A DNA stretch of 64,000 nucleotides from JBCCDY01 sp039030555 (GCA_039030555.1 JBCCDY010000008.1:165134-229133), one strand, 5' to 3'; shown: positions 1 to 9,919, counted from the stretch's first letter. Made by a program: numbers and translations. Notes: generated by a model from the sequence alone, not told the origin.

Positions 1-59
1 CATGAGGTAATGATTAATAATGTAGTAAAAAAGTTAAAGAAAATATTAAATAAGCGCAT
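1..59 (-). CDS. Partial exported or membrane protein, clipped at window edge
   Basis: A minus-strand reading frame begins with ATG at 57-59 and stays open to the window edge, giving only 19 complete codons (MRLFNIFF... then a Thr/Leu/Ile-rich hydrophobic stretch). A short basic start followed by a hydrophobic run is what a signal peptide or signal anchor looks like. The gene would lie downstream of the von Willebrand-type gene on the same strand, about 70 bases away. Nothing can be said about function, and with so few codons the frame could be chance. Confidence 0.4.
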   Translation of the reverse strand, partial: MRLFNIFFNFFTTLLIITS

Positions 60-131
60 AGCTGATATGTTTGATTTCTTAATGTAACGAAAAACATAAC
101 CAAATGCATGGTAAGCACCATGACATTAGTA

Positions 132-2198
132 TTAATATCTACCGTAATACTTCCTTAGGAACCATTCAAGGGCTATTAGCAATATGAGAAAAAAAAGTAT
201 CCAGTGGATGTCTATGAAAGATAAGAGGTCTTCTTCAGTATGAATAATGGAAGGATACTCTTTGTCTATCAAATCTTGCTTGTAAGATTCCAAATCATCA
301 AAAAAATAGAATTTACCATTCGAATTGGAGGCCATTTCTCGTAGGAGTTGGAAATTAGCCTGGAGATCTTCTTTTTCAAGATTCAAGTCTTTTACAATAA
401 ATGCCCCCTGATCCCTAAACTGCTCATTATCATAATTTATACTGGCAGAATAATTATAAAATCCGGTAGGTAGAGACCCTACAACAAAAACATCTGAGAA
501 TTCTGAATAGGTATAACTGAATGAATAAGCACTGTCTTCCGAACTGATCTTTAGACTTATACCAACTCCATATTCTTCCTCATAAACCTCGTTATAGAAT
601 TCTGTTTTGAACTCCACACGCTCCCCATCAAAGTATTCCTTCTCCAGCGGGTATACTTTCAGTCGTTTTTTATCGTCTTTGGATGCAAGATATTGGACTG
701 TTTTTCGAATTAACTGGTCGATGCCAGCCGTTGAACTCGTTCTGGAATATTCATCTAATCTCCATCTCCAAATTCCCTGACCTACTAAAATAGAGGTTTT
801 AACTCCATTTTTGTTCCCTAGTAACCATAATGGTCGCTCCGTTCCCAGACTTCCGATACGCTGATAAATCAATACGTCATAATTTACAGGAGTGGTATAG
901 TCGCCAAAAGGAATACTTATTGGGGGGTATTTTTCAATGCTTGACTGAAATTCTTCACTCAACCTATAACGACTGAATTGAGTGTTGTACAAGGCTGTAA
1001 CTTTATCAGAAGAATTGCCTGACGGTCCCGGGACAATCCCATAATTATTTCTGATTGCATTTAAATCCGAATCGGAACCTACAATGATCCACTTTGGTAT
1101 TTCTGATTGCAGTAATTCGTTGATTACAGATGAGTTCGACCTTTTAGAAGGCAAGCTGTGAAGCACAACCAGGTCATACTTTTTTTCCTCGTAAGAGTCG
1201 AGCCCTTCCAGATATACCGTTACATCATAGTTATCACTAGCTTCTAAAATTGTTCTAATCATTTTAATATCCGGATGAGGAGCAGCACCAGCGATCAATA
1301 CTTGTTGTCTACCATCAATAACTTCTATGTAAGCACTTTTGGTGTTGTTTGACACATTGTATTCAGATGCTTTTGGAACAATATCGATATCAACTCTTTG
1401 TAAACCTGCCTCATCAGCATCCAACGAAAACTGGAATCGTTGAAAACCGTCCTCGCTCAACTTGAACTGTTGCTCTTTCACGATAGCACCTTTCTGCCTA
1501 ATACGGATCAGGCTATTTTCATCATAATATCCAGTATTATTGACCAGTACTTCTAAAGGATAACTATTGCCTTGATATGCTATTTTGTTAAAGCGAAGTT
1601 CAGAAATGCTGATGTCTTTCAGTTCCGTTGAATCACCTGTTCCTATCGTATTCACGGTGAAAGGGTAACTTTTGTAAGCAGGAGAAGTACCTCTGTTATA
1701 GATCCCGTCTGAAATTACTATGAGCTCCACAAAATTATCGGAGCGAAACAGATCATAAACCTGATCTGAAACCTTAGTAATATTGGTAAGCTCATTATCG
1801 AATTGAATACTGTCCTCATAGACGATGTAGTTTCCCTGAAGGTCAAAGAACCTGAGGTCGTACTCATCTCCAATATCTGCTCTAAAACCCTTCAGATAAG
1901 AAGCCATTTCCTCTTTCCTCAAGCTATCTCTTGAGGAAATCATAGAAATACTGTTATCTAGAACCAGCGCTACAATAGGTTTCTCGTACTCATTGGTGAC
2001 AAACTTCAAGAAAGGAGCCAGGATAAGGAAACCAATCAGTGAAATAGAAAGAAAGCGCAGAAGGAATAAAAAGCGGTTTAAAGACTTACTCCATGCATAC
2101 TTTTGACTGTAAATGAGCCATGCTCCTCCAAAAGCAAGAAGTAAACACAGTACAATGTACCAAGGAGAATACTCAAAAAATAAGTTGAAATCAGCCAT
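132..2198 (-). CDS. Membrane protein with von Willebrand factor A-like domain
   Basis: This 688-residue protein has two N-terminal membrane segments (about residues 13-31 and 41-63), a VWA-like domain carrying a metal-site motif D81-x-S83-x-S85 (DNSIS), a long extracytoplasmic middle region, and a final membrane helix near residues 663-683 just before a basic tail (RKYYGRY). This layout is common in Bacteroidota membrane proteins related to the BatA/aerotolerance family, which are thought to bind partner proteins through the VWA fold. The substrate or partner is unknown. fabG lies 66 bases upstream on the same strand, so the two may be cotranscribed. Confidence 0.75.
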   Translation of the reverse strand: MADFNLFFEYSPWYIVLCLLLAFGGAWLIYSQKYAWSKSLNRFLFLLRFLSISLIGFLILAPFLKFVTNEYEKPIVALVLDNSISMISSRDSLRKEEMASYLKGFRADIGDEYDLRFFDLQGNYIVYEDSIQFDNELTNITKVSDQVYDLFRSDNFVELIVISDGIYNRGTSPAYKSYPFTVNTIGTGDSTELKDISISELRFNKIAYQGNSYPLEVLVNNTGYYDENSLIRIRQKGAIVKEQQFKLSEDGFQRFQFSLDADEAGLQRVDIDIVPKASEYNVSNNTKSAYIEVIDGRQQVLIAGAAPHPDIKMIRTILEASDNYDVTVYLEGLDSYEEKKYDLVVLHSLPSKRSNSSVINELLQSEIPKWIIVGSDSDLNAIRNNYGIVPGPSGNSSDKVTALYNTQFSRYRLSEEFQSSIEKYPPISIPFGDYTTPVNYDVLIYQRIGSLGTERPLWLLGNKNGVKTSILVGQGIWRWRLDEYSRTSSTAGIDQLIRKTVQYLASKDDKKRLKVYPLEKEYFDGERVEFKTEFYNEVYEEEYGVGISLKISSEDSAYSFSYTYSEFSDVFVVGSLPTGFYNYSASINYDNEQFRDQGAFIVKDLNLEKEDLQANFQLLREMASNSNGKFYFFDDLESYKQDLIDKEYPSIIHTEEDLLSFIDIHWILFFLILLIALEWFLRKYYGRY

Positions 2199-2264
2199 CT
2201 AAAAATAAAGCGTACTTAGCGCCTTAGTTTTCTGTAACGTAAAAAGGCTTCAAGGTTGTAAAAA

Positions 2265-3011
2265 TTATGTTAACATACCGCCATCTACCTGAAGCACCTG
2301 CCCGGTAATATAGGATGATTTATCGGAGGCCAGAAATACTGCACAGTCAGCTACATCTTCCGGTGAACCACCCCTTTTAAGTGGAATACCATCTCTCCAT
2401 TCCTGGACTATTTTAGGATCAAGTTTTTCAGTCATGTCGGTTTCGATGAAACCTGGTGCTATTGCGTTAGACCTAATATTCCTTGAGCCTAATTCTAGCG
2501 CAACTGATTTAGTAAAACCAATGATTCCTGCCTTAGAAGCTGCGTAATTAGCTTGCCCGGCATTTCCTTTTAGTCCGACTACGGAAGTCATGTTTATAAT
2601 TGAACCTCCTTTTTGTTTCATAAAGGTTCTGGTCACTGCTTTAACTGTATTAAAAACAGACTTTAAATTAATATCGATCACATTATCCCACATTTCCTCA
2701 TTCATTCTCATCAAGAGGTTATCTTGAGTTATTCCCGCATTATTCACCAGAACATGTAGGCCTCCAAAATCTGCAACGATAGAATCGATTAGTTCTTGAG
2801 CAGCATCAAATTTTGAGGCATCAGACCTGTAGCCTTTTGCTTTTACTCCAAATTTCTCCAACTCAGAAACTAATGCTTCTCCTTTCTCAACACTCGATAA
2901 ATACGTGAAAGCAACATCCGCTCCTTCTTCAGCGAATTTGAGTGCTATAGATCGACCAATTCCTTTTGATGCCCCTGTTACCAGTACGATTTTACCTTCG
3001 AGTGATTTCAT
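2265..3011 (-). CDS. fabG: 3-oxoacyl-[acyl-carrier-protein] reductase FabG
   Basis: A short-chain dehydrogenase of 248 residues, the exact usual length of FabG. It has the NADPH-binding glycine motif TGASKGIG (12-19), the NNAG motif (90-93), and the catalytic residues S143, Y156 and K160 (YAASK). The C-terminal YITGQVLQVDGGM is typical of FabG. It would reduce 3-oxoacyl-ACP to 3-hydroxyacyl-ACP in the cytoplasmic fatty acid elongation cycle. Other SDR enzymes share the motifs, but length and the overall pattern favour FabG. It stands without other fab genes, leading into the VWA-protein gene downstream. Confidence 0.92.
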   Translation of the reverse strand: MKSLEGKIVLVTGASKGIGRSIALKFAEEGADVAFTYLSSVEKGEALVSELEKFGVKAKGYRSDASKFDAAQELIDSIVADFGGLHVLVNNAGITQDNLLMRMNEEMWDNVIDINLKSVFNTVKAVTRTFMKQKGGSIINMTSVVGLKGNAGQANYAASKAGIIGFTKSVALELGSRNIRSNAIAPGFIETDMTEKLDPKIVQEWRDGIPLKRGGSPEDVADCAVFLASDKSSYITGQVLQVDGGMLT

Positions 3012-3191
3012 AAAATGATATATAATGTTTTGTCAATAATGAATGAACTCCGTTTGCATTTTAGTTTCAATATTAAGAATTTCTTAACCATAGATGAATT
3101 TTCATTCCGATTAGATTTATGTCCCAAACTTATTTGATCTTAGTTCTCGTTAAATAAGTAGTAAAAATGGAGTACCATTAAATATTTATCC

Positions 3192-3737
3192 ATGGAGACC
3201 TACTCAGACCAGATTAATACGCCCGTTGGCACACTGGAAATTTTATCTTCTGAAGAGGAAATTATTTCCGTTCAGTTTATAAATGACCCCAAGCCTATTA
3301 GAATAGATAATCAAACTCCAAAAATTCTAGCAGATGGAAAGAGGCAATTGATTGAATATTTTGACGGTAGAAGGAAAGAGTTTGATTTAAAGCTAAATCC
3401 AACCGGAACAGATTTTCAGCAAAAGGTCTGGGAAGAGATCCAAAAAATTGACTTTGGCAGAACGGAGAGTTATCTAAACCTTGCCAGGTCTTACGGGGAT
3501 GAGAAAAGCATCAGGGCAGTAGCGGCAGCAAACGGAAAAAACCCGATAGCAGTCATTATTCCATGCCACAGAATTATTGGCAGCAATAATGAGCTAACCG
3601 GTTATGCTGGTGGAATTCATCGAAAAAGATGGTTGCTGGAACACGAGTTTTCAACAGTAAGCAATACCCGGCAAGGCAATTTGTTTGATGATGTTAAAGA
3701 CCATACTGATCAATCAAATAAACTAAAGACGCCATAG
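3192..3737 (+). CDS. ogt: Methylated-DNA--[protein]-cysteine S-methyltransferase
   Basis: A 181-residue protein with the active-site motif IPCHRIIG, the acceptor cysteine being C125. It removes alkyl groups from O6-alkylguanine in DNA by irreversible transfer to that cysteine. The upstream AAANGKNP segment and the downstream GYAGG...KRWLLEHE segment are standard for the Ogt/AdaB family. It lacks an Ada-type N-terminal regulatory domain. The family usually ends soon after LLEHE; here about 28 extra residues follow, and these are encoded over the tail of the convergent M28 peptidase gene. Confidence 0.93.
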   Translation: METYSDQINTPVGTLEILSSEEEIISVQFINDPKPIRIDNQTPKILADGKRQLIEYFDGRRKEFDLKLNPTGTDFQQKVWEEIQKIDFGRTESYLNLARSYGDEKSIRAVAAANGKNPIAVIIPCHRIIGSNNELTGYAGGIHRKRWLLEHEFSTVSNTRQGNLFDDVKDHTDQSNKLKTP

Positions 3738-5079
3738 CAGCTGCTCCCATTTCAAGCTCTCGCTGATTAATAGCCTCAAACGTATCAATATTCGTATGAT
3801 GATACTTAAAGTACCGCTGAGGATCTGGTAAATACCCGATAAGGGCAACACCTTGATCTTTTAAAGGGCCGATATCGGCACCGGCGTAGCCCTTTATGAA
3901 TTTATGCATGTTGTATGGTTCGAAAAGGCTTTGCCATTTTTGAATTTTCTTGAAAGTCTTATCATCAGAATCTATGCTAAAACCGATAGGAACAAATCCT
4001 CCTCTATCCGATTCTATAGCGGCGATATGCTTCTCAGATTTAGCTTTGGATTGCTCAGCATATTTTCTTCCTCCACGAAGACCATTTTCTTCATTCATAA
4101 ACATGACAGCCCTAATCGTATTTTTCGGTCTTATATCTAATTCCTTAAATATTCTAAGTACTTCAATAGATTGAACACAACCAGAGCCGTCGTCGTGTGC
4201 TCCATCTCCATTATCCCAGGCATCCAAATGGCCTCCGACAGTAATGTATTGCTTAGGCTTTTCAGAACCGGTAAGCTCTCCTATTACATTATAGGAAAGG
4301 ACGTCGGGAAGCATCTCACAATGATTCTCGAGATATACCTTAACCTGCTCCCCTTTACCCAGAAGATCTGAAAGAAGCGTGGCATCGTTTGTACTTACAG
4401 CAACAGCTGGAATTTTTTTAACTGATTCATCATAACGTAATGCACCTGTATGGGGGGCGTCATCTTCAAATAAGCCCATAGAGCGAACCAGAACAGCAAG
4501 AGCTCCTTTAGAAGCAGCTTTCGAAGGACCCTGTGATCTCTGCCTCACGGCTTTGCTATAAGCATCGAAGGTATTGATCAGAGTTGGATCCATAGGTTCA
4601 CTGAAGAATACGATCTTTCCTTCTACTTGCGTATTAGTAAGCTGATCAAAGTCCTCAAACTTTTTCACCTCGATAATCTCTGCATGAACACCCTTTTCAC
4701 CTGTACCCAGTGAATTCCCTAAAGAAGTGATATGAAGTTCTCTGTTTCCAACCGAAGGTGAACCTGTAATTCTGGCTATCTCAACATCACTGCGAACCCA
4801 GTGCGGAACCATCACTTCCTGTAGATAAACCTTATCGAAATTATAGCTTTCCATAAGTTGCTTACTCCACTCTACAGCTGCAGCAGCTTCGGGCGATCCG
4901 CTTAACCTTCCTCCAATTCTATTACTAAGCACATCAAGATTTTGGTAAGAATTTCCTTCACTTAATGCTTTATCAAAAATGCTTTTTATAGTTTCATCAT
5001 CTGAATCCTGAGCAACTGAAAAAGTGAAGGTCATTGAGATGACAAACAGAAAGAAAAGCGTTTGAATAGGATATTTCAT
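3694..5079 (-). CDS. Exported M28-family zinc aminopeptidase
   Basis: A 461-residue protein with an N-terminal signal peptide ending near VAQ (about residue 23). A protease-associated-like region lies in the middle, and the M28 catalytic half follows. It shows the zinc-ligand segment GGHLDAWDNGDGAHDDGSG at about residues 280-300, with co-catalytic Asp, and the catalytic Glu pair in MNEENGLRGG. M28 enzymes of this type are exported aminopeptidases or carboxypeptidase Q relatives that trim peptides in the periplasm or outside the cell. Its last 44 bases overlap the end of the convergent alkyltransferase gene, so both tails share DNA on opposite strands. Confidence 0.88.
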   Translation of the reverse strand: MKYPIQTLFFLFVISMTFTFSVAQDSDDETIKSIFDKALSEGNSYQNLDVLSNRIGGRLSGSPEAAAAVEWSKQLMESYNFDKVYLQEVMVPHWVRSDVEIARITGSPSVGNRELHITSLGNSLGTGEKGVHAEIIEVKKFEDFDQLTNTQVEGKIVFFSEPMDPTLINTFDAYSKAVRQRSQGPSKAASKGALAVLVRSMGLFEDDAPHTGALRYDESVKKIPAVAVSTNDATLLSDLLGKGEQVKVYLENHCEMLPDVLSYNVIGELTGSEKPKQYITVGGHLDAWDNGDGAHDDGSGCVQSIEVLRIFKELDIRPKNTIRAVMFMNEENGLRGGRKYAEQSKAKSEKHIAAIESDRGGFVPIGFSIDSDDKTFKKIQKWQSLFEPYNMHKFIKGYAGADIGPLKDQGVALIGYLPDPQRYFKYHHTNIDTFEAINQRELEMGAAAMASLVYLIDQYGL

Positions 5080-5156
5080 AGAAAAAATTGTCTTATATTT
5101 TAATACAGAGTCGGGAATAATACTTATTTTTATAATAGAAGATGTAAAATCATCGC

Positions 5157-6143
5157 ATGATACAAAAAACTATCATCTGCCTCATAATATGCATTTCGTC
5201 CTACTCTAATATTTTATTGGGGCAGGGCTGTAGTGATGCTGGATTTTGCACCATGGGAGCTATGCGACCTGACCAAGCTTACTCAAAAAAAATTAATTTT
5301 AAACTACGGTCGATTTCCATTGAACAGTATCGTGGAAAATCTACCGTCTCGGCAGTAATTAATGCGACCACATTGGATTTCAATTTCGGAATTGACAGCA
5401 AAACTACTTTTCAATTCAAGCTGCCTTATATGTACGTAAATGGGAATTTTGGTTCAACAAGTGGATTGGGTGATATTTCATTGAGTTTAACCCGCACACT
5501 TTGGTCTACTGATAAGTACACTATTAGCGGAACATTAGGGGCAAAAATCCCTACTAATGATTCCGATATTGATACGCAATCTGACCTGAACCCTAATGAT
5601 GGATTTGAACCTCAAACAGCAAGAGATTTTCCGGGATATTATCAGACCAGTCTTGGTTCATACGATATTGTGGCTGGAGCATCTTACTTAAGTAGGGATT
5701 GGCTTTTTGCAATCGGTTATCAGCAGGCTTTAACCAGAAATGAAACAGATTTCAGATGGTCTGAATGGTTTTTTCCAGTTTATCCTTTCGATGACGAATA
5801 TGTCCAAAGACACTCTCAATCCGTTAATCTTTTAAGAGGAACTGACCTGATGTTCAGAGCCGAAAGAAATTGGAGGTTTTCGAATTATAACTTCAACTTA
5901 GGGGCTCTTTTTATCAATAGAATCACTAGAGATGAAATTACTTCTCCCATGACTGGAGAACGAGTAAAAGTTGAAAACACCACAGGGCCGGCGATTTCGC
6001 TTCTTGCCGGAGCTGGTTACGACTTCAACGTAAATTCCAGCCTCAAATTCGTTTATGGCCAAAAAATTATAGATCGTGACGAAAATCCCGACGGTTTGAC
6101 CAGAGATAACGTTCTATCTCTAACGTACTTATTCAGATTTTAA
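5157..6143 (+). CDS. Predicted outer-membrane beta-barrel protein
   Basis: This 328-residue protein starts with a signal peptide (hydrophobic to about residue 22, cut near LLGQ). The rest alternates polar and hydrophobic residues with many aromatic residues and ends in the aromatic C-terminal strand SLTYLFRF, as expected of an outer-membrane barrel. It contains two N-terminal Cys residues in GCSDAGFC. I cannot place it in a named transporter family. The following TPR-CHAT gene begins one base after its stop codon, which implies translational coupling and a shared role. Confidence 0.7.
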   Translation: MIQKTIICLIICISSYSNILLGQGCSDAGFCTMGAMRPDQAYSKKINFKLRSISIEQYRGKSTVSAVINATTLDFNFGIDSKTTFQFKLPYMYVNGNFGSTSGLGDISLSLTRTLWSTDKYTISGTLGAKIPTNDSDIDTQSDLNPNDGFEPQTARDFPGYYQTSLGSYDIVAGASYLSRDWLFAIGYQQALTRNETDFRWSEWFFPVYPFDDEYVQRHSQSVNLLRGTDLMFRAERNWRFSNYNFNLGALFINRITRDEITSPMTGERVKVENTTGPAISLLAGAGYDFNVNSSLKFVYGQKIIDRDENPDGLTRDNVLSLTYLFRF

Positions 6144-6144
6144 A

Positions 6145-8694
6145 ATGCGGCTCCTTTTTTTTGCCATTTTTTTCATTCCTCTCATAACCCTTGCTCAAGA
6201 GAACCATTTTGATGAGATAAGAGACCTCATCAGAAAAGCTGAATATCAACAAGCTGAAGAAAGGCTGAAGGATCTTGATAACCAATCTGCAGAATACTTA
6301 AGTCTAAGAGGAAGCTTGAAGCTTCGACAGGGCCAGAACCAATCGGCCATTGATGATTTCATTAGCTCAATTTCTATGCTGGAAGCTAACGAGAATGCTA
6401 AAAGTGATCTTTTCATTGAAACCCTCAGTAATGCTGGAACAGCTTTTTTAAATACTGGAAGCCAATCTCAGGCGCTGGAATATCTTTTAAGGGCGAAAGA
6501 TATCCGTAGGGAAATGAATGGTGAAGGCCACGAATCTTTGGCGGCTTCCTATAATGATATTGGACTAGTATACTTGTCAGAAGACCCTGGCAAAGCGCTG
6601 GAAAACTACCAAAAAGCACTTGAGATTTACGAGAAGAATCCTTTGAAGTATAAAGAAAAAATTGCCCAGCTTTATGTTAATACAGGAATCATAAACCAAC
6701 AACTAGAAATAAACGGGGCGGCAATTGATGACTTTGACCGATCCATTAAGTTATGGAGGGAATTGTTTGGAGAAAATCACCCTAATGAGGCTTTGACCCA
6801 TGTGAACTTAGCCCAGACCTACAAGCAATTCGGGGTAGATCAAACGGCCTTTGAAGAAATAGAGCAAGCTATAAAGATATACGAAAGTAATTATGGTAAA
6901 AAGCATCCGGATCTCGCTTACGCTTATAATATTTTAGGCAATTTCCATTTAGCGGAAGGTGAATTCGGGGAAGCTTTAACGGCATACCAAGAAGCTCTCA
7001 TCGCAAATATCGACGACTTTAACAGTTATAATTTTATTGATAACCCAAATGTAGAGCAGCGATACAATTCAAGCGTATTGATCAACTCATTACTGTATAA
7101 GGCTAGAGCTTTAGAAGCTTATCATTTTGGTAAAACTTTAAAGTTTAGTGATCTCGAAAATGCTCTAAAAACACTGGAAATAGCAGATAGATTAGCTGAT
7201 GAGCTACGGCAAACGAGTACCAACGAAAACGATAAAATTGCCTTGGGAAAATTCACAGCAAGTATATATGAGGCTGGTGTGAGAATAAGCTTTGAAATGT
7301 ATCAAAAAGCCTTCAGGGATAAAGACTCTTATTTGGAAAAAGCCTTTTTCTTTTCTGAAAGAAGCAAATCAGCCGCATTACTGGAAGCTATATCGGATAC
7401 AAAAGCAAAATCATTCTCTAATATTCCTGAAAATCTGTTAAGCGAAGAACTTAATCTCAAGTCAAGCATAGCTTTCTATGAGCAAAAACTAGCTGAAAAA
7501 CCAAAAGAAGGACTTGAAAGAAGCTATAGGGCACAATTATTCAACTACAAAAGAGATTATGAAGAGTTTATTACAAAATTGGAAAAGGATTATCCTCAAT
7601 ATTACGATCTGAAATACAGCTCGAATATTCCCAGGATAGTCGACGTCCAATCTAAACTTACCGAAGGCTCTCTATTAGTGAGCTATTTTTTCGATGAGCC
7701 TTCAGGAAGATTTTATACTTTTTATATCAATAAAGATAAAGCGAAAGTCTACGATGCCGCCATTGATCCAAGTCTCGATAGATATTTAAGTGGGCTAAGA
7801 AATAGCATCTACTTCCGTCAAGACGAAACTTACAGATTGACTGCCAGCAGCTTGTTTAAATGGTTATTTCCAAAGTCTATTAAAAACTATAACAACATTA
7901 TTGTTATCCCATCAGGAAGGTTAGGCGTTATCCCATTTGAAACCTTTTTAACAGAAAAAATAGACGAGGGTACAACCGTTGATAACTTACCATTCTTGAT
8001 AAACAAAGCTTCAGTAGGCTATTTCTATTCAGCTTCACTATTTCTTCAAAATGATATAGAAAGGGCTAAAGACCCTTCTATTTTTCTGTGTGCCCCTGTT
8101 ACATTCAATGGATTTGATAAGTCGCTTTCCGATCTTCCGGCAACTCTTGATGAAGTTCAATCCATCAGTAAGCATTTTCAGAATAAGGGCTTTTCCTCAG
8201 CGTTGGTTTCAAGAGAAGAAAGTCAGGAAGCATTAATTAAAGAACGATCTCTCAACAATTATTCTTATTTACACTTTGCAACCCATGGTTATGTAGATGA
8301 GTATCGACCTGAGCTTTCACGAATATTTCTGGCTAAAAGCAAATTTGAAGATGGGAATCTTTACACCGGAGAGATTTACAATCTCAAACTTCAAGCTGAA
8401 TTAGTAACACTAAGTGCATGCCAAACTGGTTTAGGGAAAATTTCCAAAGGTGAAGGAATAATTGGACTTTCGAGAGCATTGCTTTATGCTGGTGCAGAAA
8501 ATCTGATTGTCTCACTTTGGAGCGTTGCTGATCAAAGCACTTCAAACCTTATGGTTGATTTCTATGATGATCTGATATCGTCTAATTCCATAAGCTTCAG
8601 CAACTCCTTAAGGTCTACTAAGCTGAACATGATTAAGAACAAGATCTACTCAGATCCATATTACTGGGCTCCTTTCATTTTGGTTGGTAAATAA
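6145..8694 (+). CDS. Exported TPR-CHAT domain protein (caspase-like fold)
   Basis: An 849-residue protein with a signal peptide (MRLLFFAIFF..., cut near LAQ). It has a series of tetratricopeptide repeats over about residues 30-300, a helical linker, and a C-terminal CHAT domain from roughly residue 520 to the end. The CHAT His/Cys dyad is visible: H714 in HFATHG and C759 in LSACQTG, followed by GEGIIGLSRALLYAG. CHAT proteins are caspase/separase relatives, and several are proteases, so this one is probably catalytically competent. Export to the periplasm or surface differs from the cytoplasmic TPR-CHAT proteases of known defence systems. It is coupled to the barrel gene upstream. Confidence 0.85.
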   Translation: MRLLFFAIFFIPLITLAQENHFDEIRDLIRKAEYQQAEERLKDLDNQSAEYLSLRGSLKLRQGQNQSAIDDFISSISMLEANENAKSDLFIETLSNAGTAFLNTGSQSQALEYLLRAKDIRREMNGEGHESLAASYNDIGLVYLSEDPGKALENYQKALEIYEKNPLKYKEKIAQLYVNTGIINQQLEINGAAIDDFDRSIKLWRELFGENHPNEALTHVNLAQTYKQFGVDQTAFEEIEQAIKIYESNYGKKHPDLAYAYNILGNFHLAEGEFGEALTAYQEALIANIDDFNSYNFIDNPNVEQRYNSSVLINSLLYKARALEAYHFGKTLKFSDLENALKTLEIADRLADELRQTSTNENDKIALGKFTASIYEAGVRISFEMYQKAFRDKDSYLEKAFFFSERSKSAALLEAISDTKAKSFSNIPENLLSEELNLKSSIAFYEQKLAEKPKEGLERSYRAQLFNYKRDYEEFITKLEKDYPQYYDLKYSSNIPRIVDVQSKLTEGSLLVSYFFDEPSGRFYTFYINKDKAKVYDAAIDPSLDRYLSGLRNSIYFRQDETYRLTASSLFKWLFPKSIKNYNNIIVIPSGRLGVIPFETFLTEKIDEGTTVDNLPFLINKASVGYFYSASLFLQNDIERAKDPSIFLCAPVTFNGFDKSLSDLPATLDEVQSISKHFQNKGFSSALVSREESQEALIKERSLNNYSYLHFATHGYVDEYRPELSRIFLAKSKFEDGNLYTGEIYNLKLQAELVTLSACQTGLGKISKGEGIIGLSRALLYAGAENLIVSLWSVADQSTSNLMVDFYDDLISSNSISFSNSLRSTKLNMIKNKIYSDPYYWAPFILVGK

Positions 8695-8752
8695 CTACTA
8701 AAACACCACAACTTTATAACTAATTTGAACATGATGCTGTTTTGTTTAAATT

Positions 8753-9241
8753 ATGGATTCTATGGGAGAATCATTTTACACCAAAAGGCTACGTTGGTAT
8801 TTCAATTTTTTTCCGGCTTATAGAAGTACTGGAGCTCGCATTACATATATACAGCGCGATTTTCAACAGATAAAGATAAAGCTGCCTCTAAATAGACGAA
8901 CTAAAAACTATGTAGGTACTATTTTCGGTGGAAGTATGTTCTCTGCTGCAGATCCAATCTACATGGTGATGCTAATCAGAAATTTGGGAAAGAAATACAT
9001 TGTTTGGGATAAATCGGGAGAGGTTAAGTTCGTTAGACCCGGCACTGAAACCCTTTATGGAGTTTTTGATTTGAAAGAGGAAATCTTGCTTCAAATCAAA
9101 GAGAAAATTGATAATAAAAATGAAGGAACATTCGATTTCTTCGTTGACCTTAAAACAAAAGAAGGGAAGCTCATAAGTCGAGTAAGCAAGAAAATATATG
9201 TAGCTGATAAAGAGTTTTACAATTCGAAGAGAAGGAAATAA
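8753..9241 (+). CDS. DUF4442 hot-dog fold protein, possible thioesterase
   Basis: A 162-residue protein resembling the DUF4442 family: an N-terminal helix (RLRWYFNFFPAYRSTGA), then a hot-dog-like core with NYVGTIFGGSMFSAADPIYM. Members are related to acyl-CoA thioesterases, but substrates are generally unknown. I see no signal peptide, so it is cytoplasmic. The transglutaminase-like gene follows after 5 bases. A second ATG lies three codons inside (residue 4) and could be the actual start. Confidence 0.75.
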   Translation: MDSMGESFYTKRLRWYFNFFPAYRSTGARITYIQRDFQQIKIKLPLNRRTKNYVGTIFGGSMFSAADPIYMVMLIRNLGKKYIVWDKSGEVKFVRPGTETLYGVFDLKEEILLQIKEKIDNKNEGTFDFFVDLKTKEGKLISRVSKKIYVADKEFYNSKRRK

Positions 9242-9246
9242 ATAGA

Positions 9247-9894
9247 ATGGAAGAATACCTAAAACCTGCTAAGTACATTGACTCAGACCATACTGAGATT
9301 ATAAATTTTGTTAATAAGCATATCGATACATCTAAAAGCCAGAAGGAGAATATAGTCATCTTATATTATGCTATAAGAGACGGGTGGCGTTATGATCCTT
9401 ATAAACTTGATTTTTCTGATAGTGGGCTTAAGGCAAGTAATCTTTTCAGTAGAAATCATGCCTACTGTATTGAAAAAGCAGCTCTATTAGCTGCTTCAGC
9501 GAGAATTTGTAATATTCCTAGTCGTTTGGGTTTCGCAAATGTGCGCAATCATATAGGAACCACTAAGTATGAGGAAATATTGGGCAGCGATATATTGGTT
9601 TTTCACGGCTATACTGAATTATTCTTAGAAGGTAATTGGTTAAAAGCTACTCCTGCCTTCAATAAAGAGTTATGTAAGCATCTTGGTGTACAACCTCTGG
9701 ATTTTGATGGTGAAACGGATTCTATTTTCCAAGAATACGATAACCAAGGAGGTCGCTATATGGAGTATCTTAAAGACCATGGACACTTTTCAGATATACC
9801 AAAAGAAAAGCTTTTGACTGAACTTAGAAGAGAATACCCACTTTGTTTTGAGTATCCAACCTTAGATACACATGGTATATCCATAACTTTTTAA
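9247..9894 (+). CDS. Transglutaminase-like domain protein
   Basis: A 215-residue cytoplasmic protein with the transglutaminase-like papain fold. The candidate catalytic Cys sits in HAYCIEKAALLAASARICNIPSR when read in two parts (HAYCIEKA, then ARICNIPSR), and the His in FHGYTELFL. The usual third residue, an Asp after the tryptophan strand, appears replaced by the segment KATPAFN, a variant seen in this subfamily. It could be a protease, amidase or non-enzymatic. It sits between the DUF4442 gene and a small lipoprotein gene and probably shares their transcript. Confidence 0.75.
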   Translation: MEEYLKPAKYIDSDHTEIINFVNKHIDTSKSQKENIVILYYAIRDGWRYDPYKLDFSDSGLKASNLFSRNHAYCIEKAALLAASARICNIPSRLGFANVRNHIGTTKYEEILGSDILVFHGYTELFLEGNWLKATPAFNKELCKHLGVQPLDFDGETDSIFQEYDNQGGRYMEYLKDHGHFSDIPKEKLLTELRREYPLCFEYPTLDTHGISITF

Positions 9895-9919
9895 ATTGCA
9901 GACTATTTAACAACGGATA

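Noticed and set aside
3904..4371. Several plus-strand open frames of 66-78 codons inside the M28 peptidase
   Set aside because: They lie antisense to a well-supported gene, show no family motifs and look like chance frames.
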